Below the pieces are notes generated by a model, which was not told where the DNA came from, ran no database searches, and saw nothing but the letters and a program-made list of their open reading frames with translations. Shown here in pieces: positions 1 to 9,162 of a stretch of DNA of 64,000 nt (position 1 is the first letter of the stretch; the number at the start of each line of letters is the position of its first letter). The position numbers and the translations under genes are program-made. Source of the stretch: Camelimonas lactis (GTDB taxonomy: Bacteria > Pseudomonadota > Alphaproteobacteria > Rhizobiales > Beijerinckiaceae); assembly GCF_004342915.1 (NCBI RefSeq), contig NZ_SLWL01000003.1:1-64000 (forward strand). The letters run 5' to 3'.

Positions 1-100
1 GTCGGTCGTCCACCCGGGCCTTGCCGCGGGTATCTGTTGGAAGATGCGGCTCAAGCCGCGCGAACTGCTCGTCCGTCAGCCAGAAAACGTGCGTGCCCAT
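1..100 (-). CDS. IS5-family transposase, N-terminal part (cut by window edge)
   Basis: Reading leftward from ATG at 100-98 gives MGTHVFWLTDEQFARLEPHL followed by about 13 more residues to the window edge. This is the familiar N-terminus of small IS5-family DDE transposases. Only 33 residues are visible, so neither integrity nor the catalytic residues can be judged. It lies 75 bp from an IS630 remnant, the first of many IS pieces in this island. Confidence 0.75.
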   Translation of the reverse strand, partial: MGTHVFWLTDEQFARLEPHLPTDTRGKARVDDR

Positions 101-174
101 CCGATGGCTCCCTTCGGGAACTTTGAATCAGAAAACGCTTAAAAGCGAAACTGTTTTTATGGGTCCGGAGCCTA

Positions 175-1094
175 GTGGATTGACCGAAACGAAAGAGTCC
201 TGCGAGGGATTCGCCGCTTGCATTCCGTGAGAACCTTGGTCATGCGCACTGGTATTTCCTTTACTTTTTGCGGAGCTGACCGTCGGCGTCTTGAGGCACT
301 GATCGCCGACCGCAACACATCGCAGAAGCATGCCTGACGCGCCCGGATCGTGCTGATGAGCGCCGACGACGTCGGCACATCAGCTATCATGGCAGAGGCC
401 GGAACGGCGAAGACGACGCTCTGGTGGCGGCAGGCCCGCTTCATGGAGGAAGGCGTCGACGGTTTGTTGCGCGACAGGTCCCGGCCGCCGGGGAGAGCCC
501 CCGGTCGCTGACCACAAGACCGCGACGATCGTGGCGATGACGCTGGAGCCCCCGCCCTTCGAGGCGACGCATTGGACCGCTCGCGCCATGGCCAATGTCG
601 CGGGGCTAGCGGTCTCTACGGTCCAGAAGATCTGGAAGGCCCATGGTTTCGCTCCGCATCGGTCGCGGCGCTTCAAGCTCTCCAGCGATCCGGCCTTTGC
701 CGGGAAGCTGGCGCGACGTCGTTGGGCTCTATGTCAATCCACCCGCTCACGCTCTGGTGCTCAGCATCGACGAAAAGTCACAGACCCTGGCGCTCGATCG
801 CACGCAGCCAGGACTGCCGCTGAAGAAGGGGCGCGGCGCGATCATGACCCATGACTACAAACGAAATGGCACGACCACGCTGTTCGCGGCCCTCGACGTA
901 CTGACCGGGGAGGCGTTCGGGCGCAACATGCGACGCCACCGGCATCAGGAATTCATCCGTTTTCTCAATGCCCTTAAGCGCGCGACATTCCGGCAAGCAA
1001 GCTGGTCCACGTCATCCTCGACAACTACGCCGCCCACAAACATGAAAAGGTGCCCGTCTGGCTCGATCGACACCCGCGCTGGACGTTCCACAGA
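175..1094 (+). pseudogene. IS630-family transposase remnant, copy 1
   Basis: The left end (from about 175) matches the end of a second, inverted copy at 17,585. The reading starts at ATG 242 (MRTGIS...) and is broken by a TGA near 336, where the second copy has TGG, and by frame changes near 500, 703 and 985. Conserved pieces in different frames include an HTH region, [26 protein letters not shown] (first Asp) and [17 protein letters not shown] (second Asp). The sequence stops resembling IS630 after TFH near 1,094, so the C-terminus with the last catalytic acid is missing. It cannot encode an active transposase. Confidence 0.8.
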
Positions 1095-1279
1095 GCAGGC
1101 TCCGATTGCCCCACCATTCCCTCAACACCTGGATCCCTGTCTAAACGAGCAAAATTTGCGAAGGGCCATTTCGGCGCGTTGACAGCTGGACAGAACCACG
1201 AGAGGAAGCTGTGCATGTTCAGTCATTCCTTTGTTCAAGTTAGGTATGCGCACGCCGCGTAGGGCCCAGGAGGTGATTT

Positions 1280-2698
1280 GTGTGGAAACAGCTAGAAGCG
1301 GCCGCGTTCCGGTACTGCCCCGTCGTGTACCTTTGCATAAGTCTGCCAATTGTCCTGTTTCAGGTTTTCGTCTTGCCACCGTTTCAAGGAGCCGACGAAG
1401 CCGCACACTTTCTCAGGGTCGCCCATCTCACCAATGGGCATGTGATTGGTGAGAGGTTTGGGGAATTTTCATCGGGCGGCCCAGTTCCTCCCGCTGCAAA
1501 CATGGTTCATCCCCCGTTTGCCTACATGCTTGCCAAGCCGGCTGCGAAGCTAGATGGCAGCAAATTGACTGAAGCGCGACAATTATTCTGGCGTGGAGCT
1601 GAACGGCCATCAACCTTCGAGACGAGCGTCATTTACCCACCACTCATGTACCTTCCCGCTATTGTTGGCTTAAAGATTGGTCAGGTCACCGGAAAGAGTG
1701 TGCTGGATTCCATTTATATGGCGCGTTTTTTAACTGCACTCTCCGCCATTGCGATATCTACAGTAGGTTTGGCACTAGCAGGACCTGGAAGAGCAACAAT
1801 GTTTGTATTGTTATGCTTCCCCATGACCCTGCATCTTTACTCCTACGTGACGCAGGATGCGCTGCTGATATCGCTTGCTGCATTGATCGCCGGGTTGCTT
1901 TCGTACGCCTACGCGTCCGGAAAGCGGTTCCGGCTATCCAGTGGCCTGCTACTTTCGATGATAGTAGGATGCATGGTCGCAGCACGGACGCCGTTGTTTC
2001 CCATTATCGCAATCTTCCTCCTCCCTCTCTTCGCTCCCCAGATTGGAACCGTAAACCCAAAATGGCACGGGGACCGGCGCGTCCTGTACCTCGCCCTCTC
2101 AACGGCAATCGCCATTTCCTGGGTGCTGCTAGGCGCTGCACCCGTCAAGGTGCCGTTTAAATTGGAAGACGGCATATCCATAAGTGGGCAATTGGATTTC
2201 ATACTTGGTCATATGACCCACATCCCTTCAATTGCGTTCAATACGTTAGAGTTTTACGCTATTGGATATCTTCAGCAGATTGTTGGCGTCCTAGGTAACC
2301 TAGATACCCCTCTCCCCCAGTGGTATTATGGATTGGCGGTTGCTCCCGTGTTTGCAGCTATGCTGGGCGACTATATGCGTCCGCAGAACAGCATGCGAAT
2401 GCGTGACGCGTGGCTCATTCTGGGTCTTTGCGTTGTCGTGGCTGCGGCAATTTTCGCAGCCCAATATCTAAGTTGGACGCCTGTCGGCGCCAGCCGTGTG
2501 GAGGGTGTTCAAGGGCGATATTTCATTCCGGTTTTGCTGCTCTGCGCCATCTGCGTGCCCTGCCGATTAAGGGCGCGAGGTGGTGAGGATGAGTTTACGG
2601 CAGCGGTGACTTCTAGCAGCTGGCTCATAGTCTACGGCTATGCTTTTTACGGTGTGTGGCTTGTCCCACGCGTCATCTTTAGTCGCTTCATAGGTTGA
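1280..2698 (+). CDS. DUF2142-type polytopic membrane protein
   Basis: 472 residues starting at GTG 1280, supported by AGGAGG at 1268-1273 seven bases upstream. The protein is largely hydrophobic, with about 9-11 membrane segments, the first at residues 11-31. The sequence just after it, PPFQGADEAAHFLR, fits the DUF2142 family pattern (PPFQxxDExAHFxR), found in inner-membrane proteins of polysaccharide clusters and thought to resemble GT-C glycosyltransferases. A catalytic role is not shown. AT content is higher than in the core genes of this window, consistent with transfer. It sits between an IS630 remnant and an IS3 element with no intact partner beside it. Family call is fairly sure; function is inferred from context. 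Confidence 0.72.
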   Translation: MWKQLEAAAFRYCPVVYLCISLPIVLFQVFVLPPFQGADEAAHFLRVAHLTNGHVIGERFGEFSSGGPVPPAANMVHPPFAYMLAKPAAKLDGSKLTEARQLFWRGAERPSTFETSVIYPPLMYLPAIVGLKIGQVTGKSVLDSIYMARFLTALSAIAISTVGLALAGPGRATMFVLLCFPMTLHLYSYVTQDALLISLAALIAGLLSYAYASGKRFRLSSGLLLSMIVGCMVAARTPLFPIIAIFLLPLFAPQIGTVNPKWHGDRRVLYLALSTAIAISWVLLGAAPVKVPFKLEDGISISGQLDFILGHMTHIPSIAFNTLEFYAIGYLQQIVGVLGNLDTPLPQWYYGLAVAPVFAAMLGDYMRPQNSMRMRDAWLILGLCVVVAAAIFAAQYLSWTPVGASRVEGVQGRYFIPVLLLCAICVPCRLRARGGEDEFTAAVTSSSWLIVYGYAFYGVWLVPRVIFSRFIG

Positions 2699-2735
2699 TT
2701 CGGCTTCACCGAAGCGATCCCTCGTTCGGCCGCTG

Positions 2736-2811
2736 TGTCTGGTGCGCCGACATTACGTACATTCCGATGCAGCGGGGCTTCCTCTATCTCGTCGCCGTCA
2801 TGGACTGGGCG
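2736..2811 (+). pseudogene. IS3-family OrfB internal fragment (outer element)
   Basis: A plus-strand frame reads ADITYIPMQRGFLYLVAVMD, the segment around the first catalytic Asp of an IS3-family integrase-type transposase. It ends exactly where the inverted repeat of the next IS3 element begins (2812), and no continuation is seen after 4083. It is a short relic of an older IS into or beside which the second element landed. Confidence 0.6.
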
Positions 2812-2829
2812 TGACGTTGCCCCCAAGTT

Positions 2830-3759
2830 CTATCCAGCCCCGAGTTCGACCTGGCGGTTGTGGGTTGTCTTTGCACGGATGGTTGAGGCGGGATCTGTCG
2901 TGGAGCCCGCGACCTGGCGCAACGGCAGATCCCGCCGCTGCGCAAACGTGGCCGAGAAGGCGGCTGGTGTCTGCCACGCCAGCGCAGAATGTGGGCGGGC
3001 CCCGTTGTAATCGACCCGCCATCTGTCCAGTTGGGCGCGCGCCTGGGTCAGCGTGGAGAATAACGTCTCATTCAGGAATTCGTCTCGCAGACGCCCATTG
3101 AAGCTCTCGATGAACGCATTCGGCATGGGCCTGCCCGGCGCGATGTCGTGCCTGCGCACCTTTGAGCTGTCTGCCCATGCCAGAATGGCGTTGGAAGTGA
3201 ACTCACTGCCATTGTCGCTGACAATCATGGCTGGCTTGCCCCGGGCGCCTGTCAAGGCATCCAGTTCACGCGCCACCCGGGCGCGTGAAAGGGAAGTGTC
3301 AGCCACGAGCGCAAGGCACTCGCGGGTGCAGTCGTCGACGATTGTCAGCACGCGGAAGCGCCTGCCATCCGTCAGTTGATCCGACACGAAGTCCAGTGAC
3401 CAGCGTTCGTTCGGCAGCAACGGGGTCTGCATCGGCGCCCGTGTCCCGATCGCCCGCTTGCGACCGCCGCGACGGCGCGCACCGAGCCGCTCCTCCCTGT
3501 ATATCCGGAAAAGCCGCTTGTGGTTGATCTCAAAGCCTTCACGACGCAGTAGAACATGCAGACGCCGGTAGCCAAACCGCCGGCGTTCATGGGCCAGTTC
3601 TTTCATCCGCGTGCGCAGGACACCATCGTCCCTGCGCTGCGCCTGATAACGCATGCTCATGCGGCTGAAGCCGGTGGCTTTACACGCCCGACGTTCGCTC
3701 ATCCCGTGCTGCTGCGTGAGATGGCCAACGGCTTGCCGCCTTGTGGCGGGCGTCACCAC
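2830..3759 (-). CDS. IS3-family transposase OrfB (DDE integrase core)
   Basis: 309 residues. N-terminal HTH_21-like part followed by an rve integrase core with the DDE triad visible: Asp in RWSLDFVSD, Asp in [10 protein letters not shown] and Glu in [10 protein letters not shown]. It overlaps the end of orfA (3753-3759), the usual arrangement for production of an OrfAB fusion by -1 ribosomal frameshifting. No disabling change is seen, so the element may be active. Confidence 0.88.
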   Translation of the reverse strand: MVTPATRRQAVGHLTQQHGMSERRACKATGFSRMSMRYQAQRRDDGVLRTRMKELAHERRRFGYRRLHVLLRREGFEINHKRLFRIYREERLGARRRGGRKRAIGTRAPMQTPLLPNERWSLDFVSDQLTDGRRFRVLTIVDDCTRECLALVADTSLSRARVARELDALTGARGKPAMIVSDNGSEFTSNAILAWADSSKVRRHDIAPGRPMPNAFIESFNGRLRDEFLNETLFSTLTQARAQLDRWRVDYNGARPHSALAWQTPAAFSATFAQRRDLPLRQVAGSTTDPASTIRAKTTHNRQVELGAG

Positions 3760-4019
3760 TTCTTTCCCAACAGGTCCTTCAGCGCCACGTTGTCGAGCAT
3801 GGCATCGGCCAACATACGCTTCAGACGACTGTTCTCGTCTTCAAGGGCCCGCAGCCGTTTGGCCCCGGACACCTCCATGCCGCCAAACCGCGCCTTCCAC
3901 TTGTAGATGCTGGCGTCGCTGACCCCGTGCTTCCGGCAGAGTTCAGCCACCGGAATGCCGGCCTCGTGCTCCTTCAGGATCGCGATGATCTGCTCTTCTG
4001 AAAATCGGGTGCGCTTCAT
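3753..4019 (-). CDS. IS3-family transposase OrfA
   Basis: 88 residues from ATG 4019 ([15 protein letters not shown]...). It is a Tnp_1-type helix-turn-helix protein ending in a leucine-zipper-like segment ([18 protein letters not shown]). The ATG at 4019 is preferred over the upstream in-frame ATG at 4070 because it matches the family start and is preceded by GAGAGG. It partners with OrfB in the same element. Confidence 0.87.
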   Translation of the reverse strand: MKRTRFSEEQIIAILKEHEAGIPVAELCRKHGVSDASIYKWKARFGGMEVSGAKRLRALEDENSRLKRMLADAMLDNVALKDLLGKKW

Positions 4020-4154
4020 ACCTGGTCCTCTCAGCAGGGCCAGATCGAACTTCAAACCGGAATAGGGCACGGGGGCAACGTCAGTGAAAACTTGACCCCC
4101 CGATAACTACGGCACCATAAAACGCGTGGGTCACTTCTCGGTGCAAATCCCGGG

Positions 4155-4177
4155 TCAGTTCTCAGCGGAAATCAACA
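4155..4177. repeat. IS-end motif shared with 16567-16589
   Basis: A 23-base segment matches the complement of 16567-16589 at 22 of 23 positions (core GATTTCCGCTGAGAA). The segment 4084-4180 also contains GTGAAAACTTGACCCCCCGA. The composition suggests ends of an IS element, possibly of the IS21 group, whose body is gone. No gene is seen in 4084-4240. Confidence 0.5.
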
Positions 4178-4240
4178 GTCTCCACATCGAAAGTGTGAAT
4201 CACGCCAAAAGCCGATCATCAACCTTTTTCAAAAAACCTC

Positions 4241-5170
4241 TTAAATCCTGTAAAAGTCAGCGACCTCGTTCCAGGCAGTTTCCTCATCCCAGTCGGTAAC
4301 GTAACGTTCAGCATTGTCCGTGTTCACGCGCATCAGCGGCTCTGAGAAGTCGGATTGCGTTCGCAATTCTACCTCGCAGGCCATCCCAAGGCGGGACCGC
4401 ATGGCAGAAGCAAACCGCAGAGCAAAAGAGCCTTGGCTCTCGATATAACCGCTTGGGCTCATTTGGCGTATGGTTTGTCCGCCAGTTCCGTGTTCGGCAA
4501 CAAATCGAACGTAGGCGCGCGCAAGCAGCATTACATGGATGTTGTCGCGGACATAAGCTGGCGTGTTCACAGCCGCAGTTTCGCCCTTCCTCCAAGTGCG
4601 GATGAGATAATTACAAAAGCGCGGTTCTTCCAAAGGTCCGAACGGATTTGGAATGACGAATTTCCCGTAGATAAGACCGGCCTCTCGACAGCGATACCTA
4701 ACTACTTCCGCTGTGAGCCCTTTGGAAATACCATAAGGCGAGAACGCAACAAGCGGGTGCTCTCCGGCACCTTCATTCTGCTCGAAGACAGAGCCAGTCA
4801 GAACCACCCCCTTCAGTCCGCCCTTGCTAAGCGCTTCGAGTACGGCGCGAAGATTATGAGTGTTTTCCTCCAAGGCGCCGGAAATGTCGAAATCAGGGCT
4901 GCGGTAATCACCGACCCGCGCTGCATGATGACACAGCACGTCGAAACTGCCCGCTCTTGCGATATCGAGAAAGCGATCCGATCCGAAGGATGAGTGCTCC
5001 ACAATTTCACTCACCCTCGCAAGCCGGCGAACTCGCTCGGCACGTATGCCGTCCCCATAATCAGCGACGCCCAGTCGCAGCGGGGCGACAACATGGACGC
5101 CTGCTGCCGCGAGGCTGTGGGCGAACCAATAGCCAGTAAATGAACTAGCGCCCGTAAGTAGGACTTTCAT
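4241..5170 (-). CDS. NAD-dependent epimerase/dehydratase (SDR), sugar-nucleotide modifying
   Basis: 309 residues. The ATG at 5170 overlaps the stop of the epimerase gene upstream (TGATG), so the two are translationally coupled; a TTG one codon earlier is less likely. N-terminal Rossmann motif MKVLLTGASSFTG and an SDR YxxxK pair in PYGISKG near residue 147 mark an extended SDR acting on a nucleotide-sugar. It is the last gene of a four-gene CDP-sugar cassette. The exact reaction (4-ketoreduction, epimerisation or dehydration) cannot be read from the sequence. Confidence 0.8.
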   Translation of the reverse strand: MKVLLTGASSFTGYWFAHSLAAAGVHVVAPLRLGVADYGDGIRAERVRRLARVSEIVEHSSFGSDRFLDIARAGSFDVLCHHAARVGDYRSPDFDISGALEENTHNLRAVLEALSKGGLKGVVLTGSVFEQNEGAGEHPLVAFSPYGISKGLTAEVVRYRCREAGLIYGKFVIPNPFGPLEEPRFCNYLIRTWRKGETAAVNTPAYVRDNIHVMLLARAYVRFVAEHGTGGQTIRQMSPSGYIESQGSFALRFASAMRSRLGMACEVELRTQSDFSEPLMRVNTDNAERYVTDWDEETAWNEVADFYRI

Positions 5171-5733
5171 CAAAGCCCCCGCATCGCTTCGAAACCGTGG
5201 AAGGTCTCGTTGAGATCAGGCCACTTCGCGTCCTTCTCAGATATTTCGGTTGGTTGAATTGGCCATTCGATTCCGATTGCGGGATCATTCCAACGCACAC
5301 CCCGCTCGCTCTGCGGGCCGTAGAACGCGCTCACGAGATACAAGGCCTCCACATTGTCGGTTAGCGTCAAAATGGCGTGTGCGAATCCGCGTGGCACATA
5401 CATCATGAGCCGGTTCTCGTCATTCAGTTCCGCACCGAACCACTTGCCGAAAGTAGTCGACCCCGCCCTCAGGTCGACGATACAGTCCCACAGCGCGCCT
5501 TTGACAGCACGTACGACTTTGACCTCTCCGTCGGGCGGCAGCTGGTAGTGGAGTCCGCGTAGAGTTCCAGCCTTAGAACTCAGGGAGTTGTTGACCTGAA
5601 CAAAGCGGGTATCCAGCCCATGATCCGCAAACTCCTTCTCACAGAAAAAGCGCGCGAAAAAGCCCCGATCGTCACCACGACGCTCCAACTCAATGAGATA
5701 GGCACCTTCAAGGGGCGTTTTATGAAATTTCAT
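5170..5733 (-). CDS. dTDP-4-dehydrorhamnose 3,5-epimerase-like protein (RmlC family)
   Basis: 187 residues. ATG at 5733 is chosen because GAGGAG lies seven bases upstream and an in-frame ATG at 5766 falls inside the preceding gene. A cupin-type RmlC fold is indicated by RGDDRGFFARFF, TLRGLHYQ with the catalytic-type His, YVPRGFAHAIL and a C-terminal GVRWNDPAIGIEWP. In this setting it probably acts on a CDP- rather than a dTDP-linked 4-keto sugar, because a cytidylyltransferase rather than a thymidylyltransferase heads the cassette; that is inference. Confidence 0.82.
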   Translation of the reverse strand: MKFHKTPLEGAYLIELERRGDDRGFFARFFCEKEFADHGLDTRFVQVNNSLSSKAGTLRGLHYQLPPDGEVKVVRAVKGALWDCIVDLRAGSTTFGKWFGAELNDENRLMMYVPRGFAHAILTLTDNVEALYLVSAFYGPQSERGVRWNDPAIGIEWPIQPTEISEKDAKWPDLNETFHGFEAMRGL

Positions 5734-5744
5734 TCCCAAACTCC

Positions 5745-6803
5745 TCAGTACCGACCGCCGGCGCACCAGCGCAAGTCCATGCCAAGTCGGTCGGCCGACA
5801 TAAGACTTTCCAATGTCTTCAAACGCATAAACTGGGAATTGCGGAAGTCCTTGTCAGCGAAAGCCATACCAATCAGGCCGTTCGTCAGCCGTTCGATCGA
5901 TTGTCCAAGGCTCACCTGTGGAATCGCTTCTGGTGCCAGTTCCTTGAACAGGGAGAAATCTACTTTGTAGGAACGCTTATCGGGAGGTGCACTGGTATTA
6001 ATCGACACCTTAGTGTTCGGGATATGGTTGGCTACAGCAGCAGCCAGTTCCGACACTTGATAATTGCCCTCGTCGCGTCCGGCATTCACAGCGAGGAATC
6101 GACCACCATTCGTAGCCTGACGCTGAATGGCCCAGCAGATGGCACGCGCCATGTCCTGAACATCGATCAACGGACGCCAAGGGGTGCCATCGCTGAGGAC
6201 GGTAATTTCACTGGACGCAATAGCGCAGGCGACAAAATCATTAAGAACGAGATCTAGACGGAGCCTGTCAGACATGCCACACGCCGTAGCAAAGCGCAAG
6301 GATGTAACGCTCATGTCGCCGAGATCAATCTGCCCGAAAGCGTTTTCCGACCCGATTTTGGAGCGGGCGTAAGCTGTGAGCGGGTTGGTTGGATCCTTCT
6401 CCGAACGAGCCCCTCCCTCCGCATACCCGTACATAGAGCAGCTCGACGCAAAGACAAAATTCTTCACCCCACGCGCCGCTGCCGCTTCGGCCAATCTTGC
6501 GCTGGCAAGCTGGTTGATTTCATGGGTCACCGCCTCGAATTTGTTACCCATCGGGTCGTTCGAAACCGCGCTGAGATGAACAACAGCATCGATGCCATCG
6601 AGAATTTCGACTGGGAAGTCACGGATGTCACCGAATACCTGACGGTTGAGCAACGTCTCCGGCAAGGTGGAGGCATTGGTAAGACAATGCCCGAAAAAGC
6701 CCGCATCAAAGCCAACGATCTCGGTTTCAGGCGTTGAATCGCGCAAAAACCGCGTGAGGACGGGCCCGACGTAGCCCATGTTGCCGGTGATCAAAACGCG
6801 CAT
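5745..6803 (-). CDS. NAD-dependent epimerase/dehydratase (SDR)
   Basis: 352 residues from ATG 6803, with AAGGAC upstream. Glycine-rich motif GNMGYVG at residues 7-13, VVHLSAVSNDP near 74-84, and the active pair Tyr145/Lys149 in TAYARSK. This is an extended SDR of the sugar-nucleotide epimerase/dehydratase group. It follows the RfbF-like gene by 19 bp and precedes the RmlC-like gene by 11 bp, so it sits in the same operon. No separate CDP-glucose 4,6-dehydratase is seen; this protein or the gene at 4241 may fill that step, but its identity is unproven. Confidence 0.8.
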   Translation of the reverse strand: MRVLITGNMGYVGPVLTRFLRDSTPETEIVGFDAGFFGHCLTNASTLPETLLNRQVFGDIRDFPVEILDGIDAVVHLSAVSNDPMGNKFEAVTHEINQLASARLAEAAAARGVKNFVFASSCSMYGYAEGGARSEKDPTNPLTAYARSKIGSENAFGQIDLGDMSVTSLRFATACGMSDRLRLDLVLNDFVACAIASSEITVLSDGTPWRPLIDVQDMARAICWAIQRQATNGGRFLAVNAGRDEGNYQVSELAAAVANHIPNTKVSINTSAPPDKRSYKVDFSLFKELAPEAIPQVSLGQSIERLTNGLIGMAFADKDFRNSQFMRLKTLESLMSADRLGMDLRWCAGGRY

Positions 6804-6822
6804 TCTTGAAGTCCTTTACGAT

Positions 6823-7593
6823 TCACCACGTTTTCCAAGGTGCATTGCCGGAAGCCCACAATGCTTCCAGATGGCGCTTATCCCTGAGTGCATCCATCGG
6901 GTGCCAGAAACCACGATGGAAATAAGCTGATAGATTGCCTTCTTCCGCTAACGCACAGAGCGGCTCCTGCTCCCAGACGGTTTCGTCGCCGGCAATGTAC
7001 TTACCGACCTCGGGAGAAAGCACAAAGAAGCCGCCATTGATCCAACCTCCGTCACCAACCGGCTTCTCCTGGAAGCCGGTAACGCGGGTACCGTCGAAAT
7101 CGATGGCACCGAAACGTCCGGGCGGCTGAACAGCGGTCAGGGTTGCCAGCCGTTTTTCCTGACGGTGCAATGCGATTGCAGCGGTTATGTCGACATTTCC
7201 GACGCCATCCCCATATGTCAGGCAAAATTCCTTGTCGTCGCCGATATAAGGCAAGATGCGTTTAATCCTACCTCCGATCATCGTCGTCTCGCCCGTATCC
7301 ACGAGAGTAACGCGCCAAGGTTCGGCGTCAACGTGATGCACTTCCATTTTATTATTCTTTATATCAAACGTAATATTTGACATATGCATAAAATAATTAT
7401 CAAAATACTCCTTGATGAGGTACCCTTTGTAGCCCAAGCATATGACGAAATCGTTGATGCCATGGGTAGAGTAAATTTTCATAATATGCCAGATAATCGG
7501 CTTACCACCGATCTCAATCAGAGGCTTTGGACGAACATCCGTTTCCTCGGCAAACCGGGTACCTAAGCCTCCAGCTAAAAGAACCGCTTTCAT
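6823..7593 (-). CDS. rfbF: Glucose-1-phosphate cytidylyltransferase
   Basis: 256 residues from ATG 7593. It begins MKAVLLAGGLGTRFAEETD followed by RPKPLIEIGGKPIIWHIM, the nucleotidyltransferase signature, with the lysine and aspartate pattern of the CDP-glucose synthase family (CTP plus glucose-1-phosphate gives CDP-glucose). Other family features: FVICLGYKGYLIKEYF, LTYGDGVGNVDI and FHRGFWHPMDALRDK. It is the first intact gene of the cassette, and its ATG overlaps the stop codon of a truncated upstream gene (ATGA). It probably starts synthesis of a CDP-linked deoxysugar for a surface polysaccharide. Confidence 0.9.
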   Translation of the reverse strand: MKAVLLAGGLGTRFAEETDVRPKPLIEIGGKPIIWHIMKIYSTHGINDFVICLGYKGYLIKEYFDNYFMHMSNITFDIKNNKMEVHHVDAEPWRVTLVDTGETTMIGGRIKRILPYIGDDKEFCLTYGDGVGNVDITAAIALHRQEKRLATLTAVQPPGRFGAIDFDGTRVTGFQEKPVGDGGWINGGFFVLSPEVGKYIAGDETVWEQEPLCALAEEGNLSAYFHRGFWHPMDALRDKRHLEALWASGNAPWKTW

Positions 7594-7795
7594 TCCGACC
7601 ACCATCTGCATTGGCAGAGATCTATCACATCGCTCAGATGGATAGACTCCTTTTCAAGGGACGATTCCAAAATCGAAACCATGTTGGTTTCTGGCGTCAG
7701 CGCCGACCCGTAGGGATCATACGAGCGCACGTCTCCCGTCAAGCCACAAAAGTCGGATAATGAAATTGGACGGTTCGAAAAACCTGGTGCTTTGA
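7590..7795 (-). pseudogene. C-terminal remnant of an unknown upstream operon gene
   Basis: An open frame runs in the minus direction through FSNRPISLSDFCGLTGDV and SYDPYGSALTPETNMVSI and ends with CRWWSE and TGA at 7590-7592, overlapping the rfbF start as ATGA. Such coupling and protein-like composition suggest the end of a real gene co-translated with rfbF. The frame runs into an IS5-type end near 7796, so the 5' part is lost. I do not recognise the family. Confidence 0.5.
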
Positions 7796-8273
7796 GGTCT
7801 GTGCTGAGAACCTGAGCAGGTCAGCTTTCGGAAGCGTCGATGGCCAGTCAGCCCGGTTTCTTTGATCTTGGGGATCGTTATACAGTTCTGAGCGCCACCG
7901 GCGATCCCCTTGAGCGGCTGGCGTCAGTCGTGGATTTCGAGACATTCCGGACGCCACTGGTTGGAGCTCTTCACCGGGCGACGAGGGGCAAGGGCGGGCG
8001 ACCGCCGTACGACCTGGTCATGATGTTCAAGATCCTCGTCCTTCAGGCCCTTTACTCGCTGTCAGATGAGGCCACGGAGTTCCAGATCCGCGACCGCCTG
8101 TCGTTCCAGCGTTTCCTTGGGCTGGGCCTTGAAGGAGCCGTGCCGGACGCCACGACCGTCTGGCTTTTCCGTGAGCGGCTGGTGAAGGCCAAGGCCATCG
8201 ACAGCCTGTTCGCCCGCTTTGACGCCGCCCTGACAGAGCGGGGCTTTGTCGCCATGGGTGTTGCGGACGACGC
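7796..8273 (+). pseudogene. IS5-family transposase, 3'-truncated
   Basis: From ATG 7840 the product reads MASQPGFFDLGDRY through [29 protein letters not shown] and [12 protein letters not shown], the N-terminal half of an IS5-type DDE transposase. After about 8273 the frame enters antisense IS256 sequence and the catalytic core is missing. Confidence 0.75.
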
Positions 8274-8857
8274 CTTCATCGCGAACTTTCACGCGCAGGG
8301 CGTCGAAAAACACCAGCGGATAAACCGGCTCCAGCGGCCGGGCCTGCCAGGCGGCGACTTCTTCGAGGACAGCGTCGGTGACAGCGCTGATCAGATCGGG
8401 CGAAACGTCAATGCCGTAGAGCTCGCGCAGATGCCCGACAATCTCACGCGCGCTCATGCCCCGGGCATATTGAGACGATCTTGTCATCAAAGCCGGGGAA
8501 ACGGCGCCGGTAGCTGGCGATCAGTTGCGGATCGAAGGTCGCCTGCCGGTCACGGGGGATGTCCAGCTCGACCCGGCCTGTCTCGGTTGTGACAGTCTTG
8601 CGCCCATAGCCATTGCGGCTGTTGCCCGCTTCATCGGCCGCCAGATGATGATCCATCTCCGCGTTCAGGGCCCGTTCGGCCAACGCCTTCTTCAGATCAT
8701 CGAACAGCCCATTGGCGTCAAAGGCCGTCTTTGGGTCTGCCCCAGCAAGCAACTGGTCAAGAAGCGCGTCTGGAATGCGGGGTGCTTTGCGTCGTGTCAT
8801 CGGGAACCTCCATCAGGTCCAGTATGACCGCCCGCACACGAAATTCCTGACAGTCCC
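8274..8857 (-). pseudogene. IS256-family (mutator-type) transposase remnant 1
   Basis: The minus-strand product starts at ATG 8800 (MTRRKAPRIPDALLDQLLAG...). It contains AEMDHHLAADEAGNSRNGYG and ELDIPRDRQATFDPQ, then changes frame near 8480 to continue as [20 protein letters not shown] and [18 protein letters not shown]. It stops abruptly near 8284 inside the catalytic domain. A 30-bp terminal sequence at 8828-8857 precedes the start. It is frameshifted and 3'-truncated, fused to an IS5 half. Confidence 0.78.
8828..8857. repeat. IS256-type terminal sequence, first copy
   Basis: A 30-base sequence containing CACACGAAATTCCTGACAGT is repeated exactly, in the same orientation, at 11018-11047. 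It sits just upstream of an IS256 transposase start, where the terminal inverted repeat would lie. Confidence 0.65.
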
Positions 8858-9006
8858 CCGTTGCGCTCGTGCCGGCCGGCGCCGATCAGGCCGTCAACGT
8901 CGGCCTCCATGATCAGCTGCATCACGCTCTCGGCGATCGCCCGCAAAAAATCTCCGTCACCGGTCTTCGCGGCAAGCTCTTCAATCAGTAGTCTGTCATC
9001 GGTCAT
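8858..9006 (-). pseudogene. IS256-family transposase remnant 2 (N-terminus only)
   Basis: From ATG 9006 the product reads MTDDRLLIEELAAKTGDGD and then VMQLIMEADVDGLIGAGRHE, the N-terminal region of a second, different IS256-family transposase. It ends at the 30-bp terminal sequence of remnant 1, so it was probably cut by that element. About 49 of roughly 400 residues remain. Confidence 0.6.
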
Positions 9007-9162
9007 CGGGAATTCCTCTTCGTCAGGGTTGAAGTCGTCAAACTCCACCATAACGATGAGCCCGGTGGCCACCAGAGACGCGGTATTCCGGGGTGGGGAC
9101 CACGAACGCGGACGCTAACTCCAAAATCCTGCGACCATCTCTGCTGCGCTAGGGAGCACCGT

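Larger units (their letters stand above)
2812..4083 (-). mobile_element. Complete-looking IS3-family insertion sequence (IS407-like)
   Basis: A 1,272-bp element. Both ends begin TGACGTTGCCCCC (2812-2824, and as its complement at 4071-4083), and imperfect similarity continues for about 30 bp inward. It contains overlapping orfA and orfB as expected for IS3 elements. The flanks (GGCG on the left, GTGA on the right) do not form a target duplication, so the element or its surroundings have rearranged since insertion. Confidence 0.8.
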
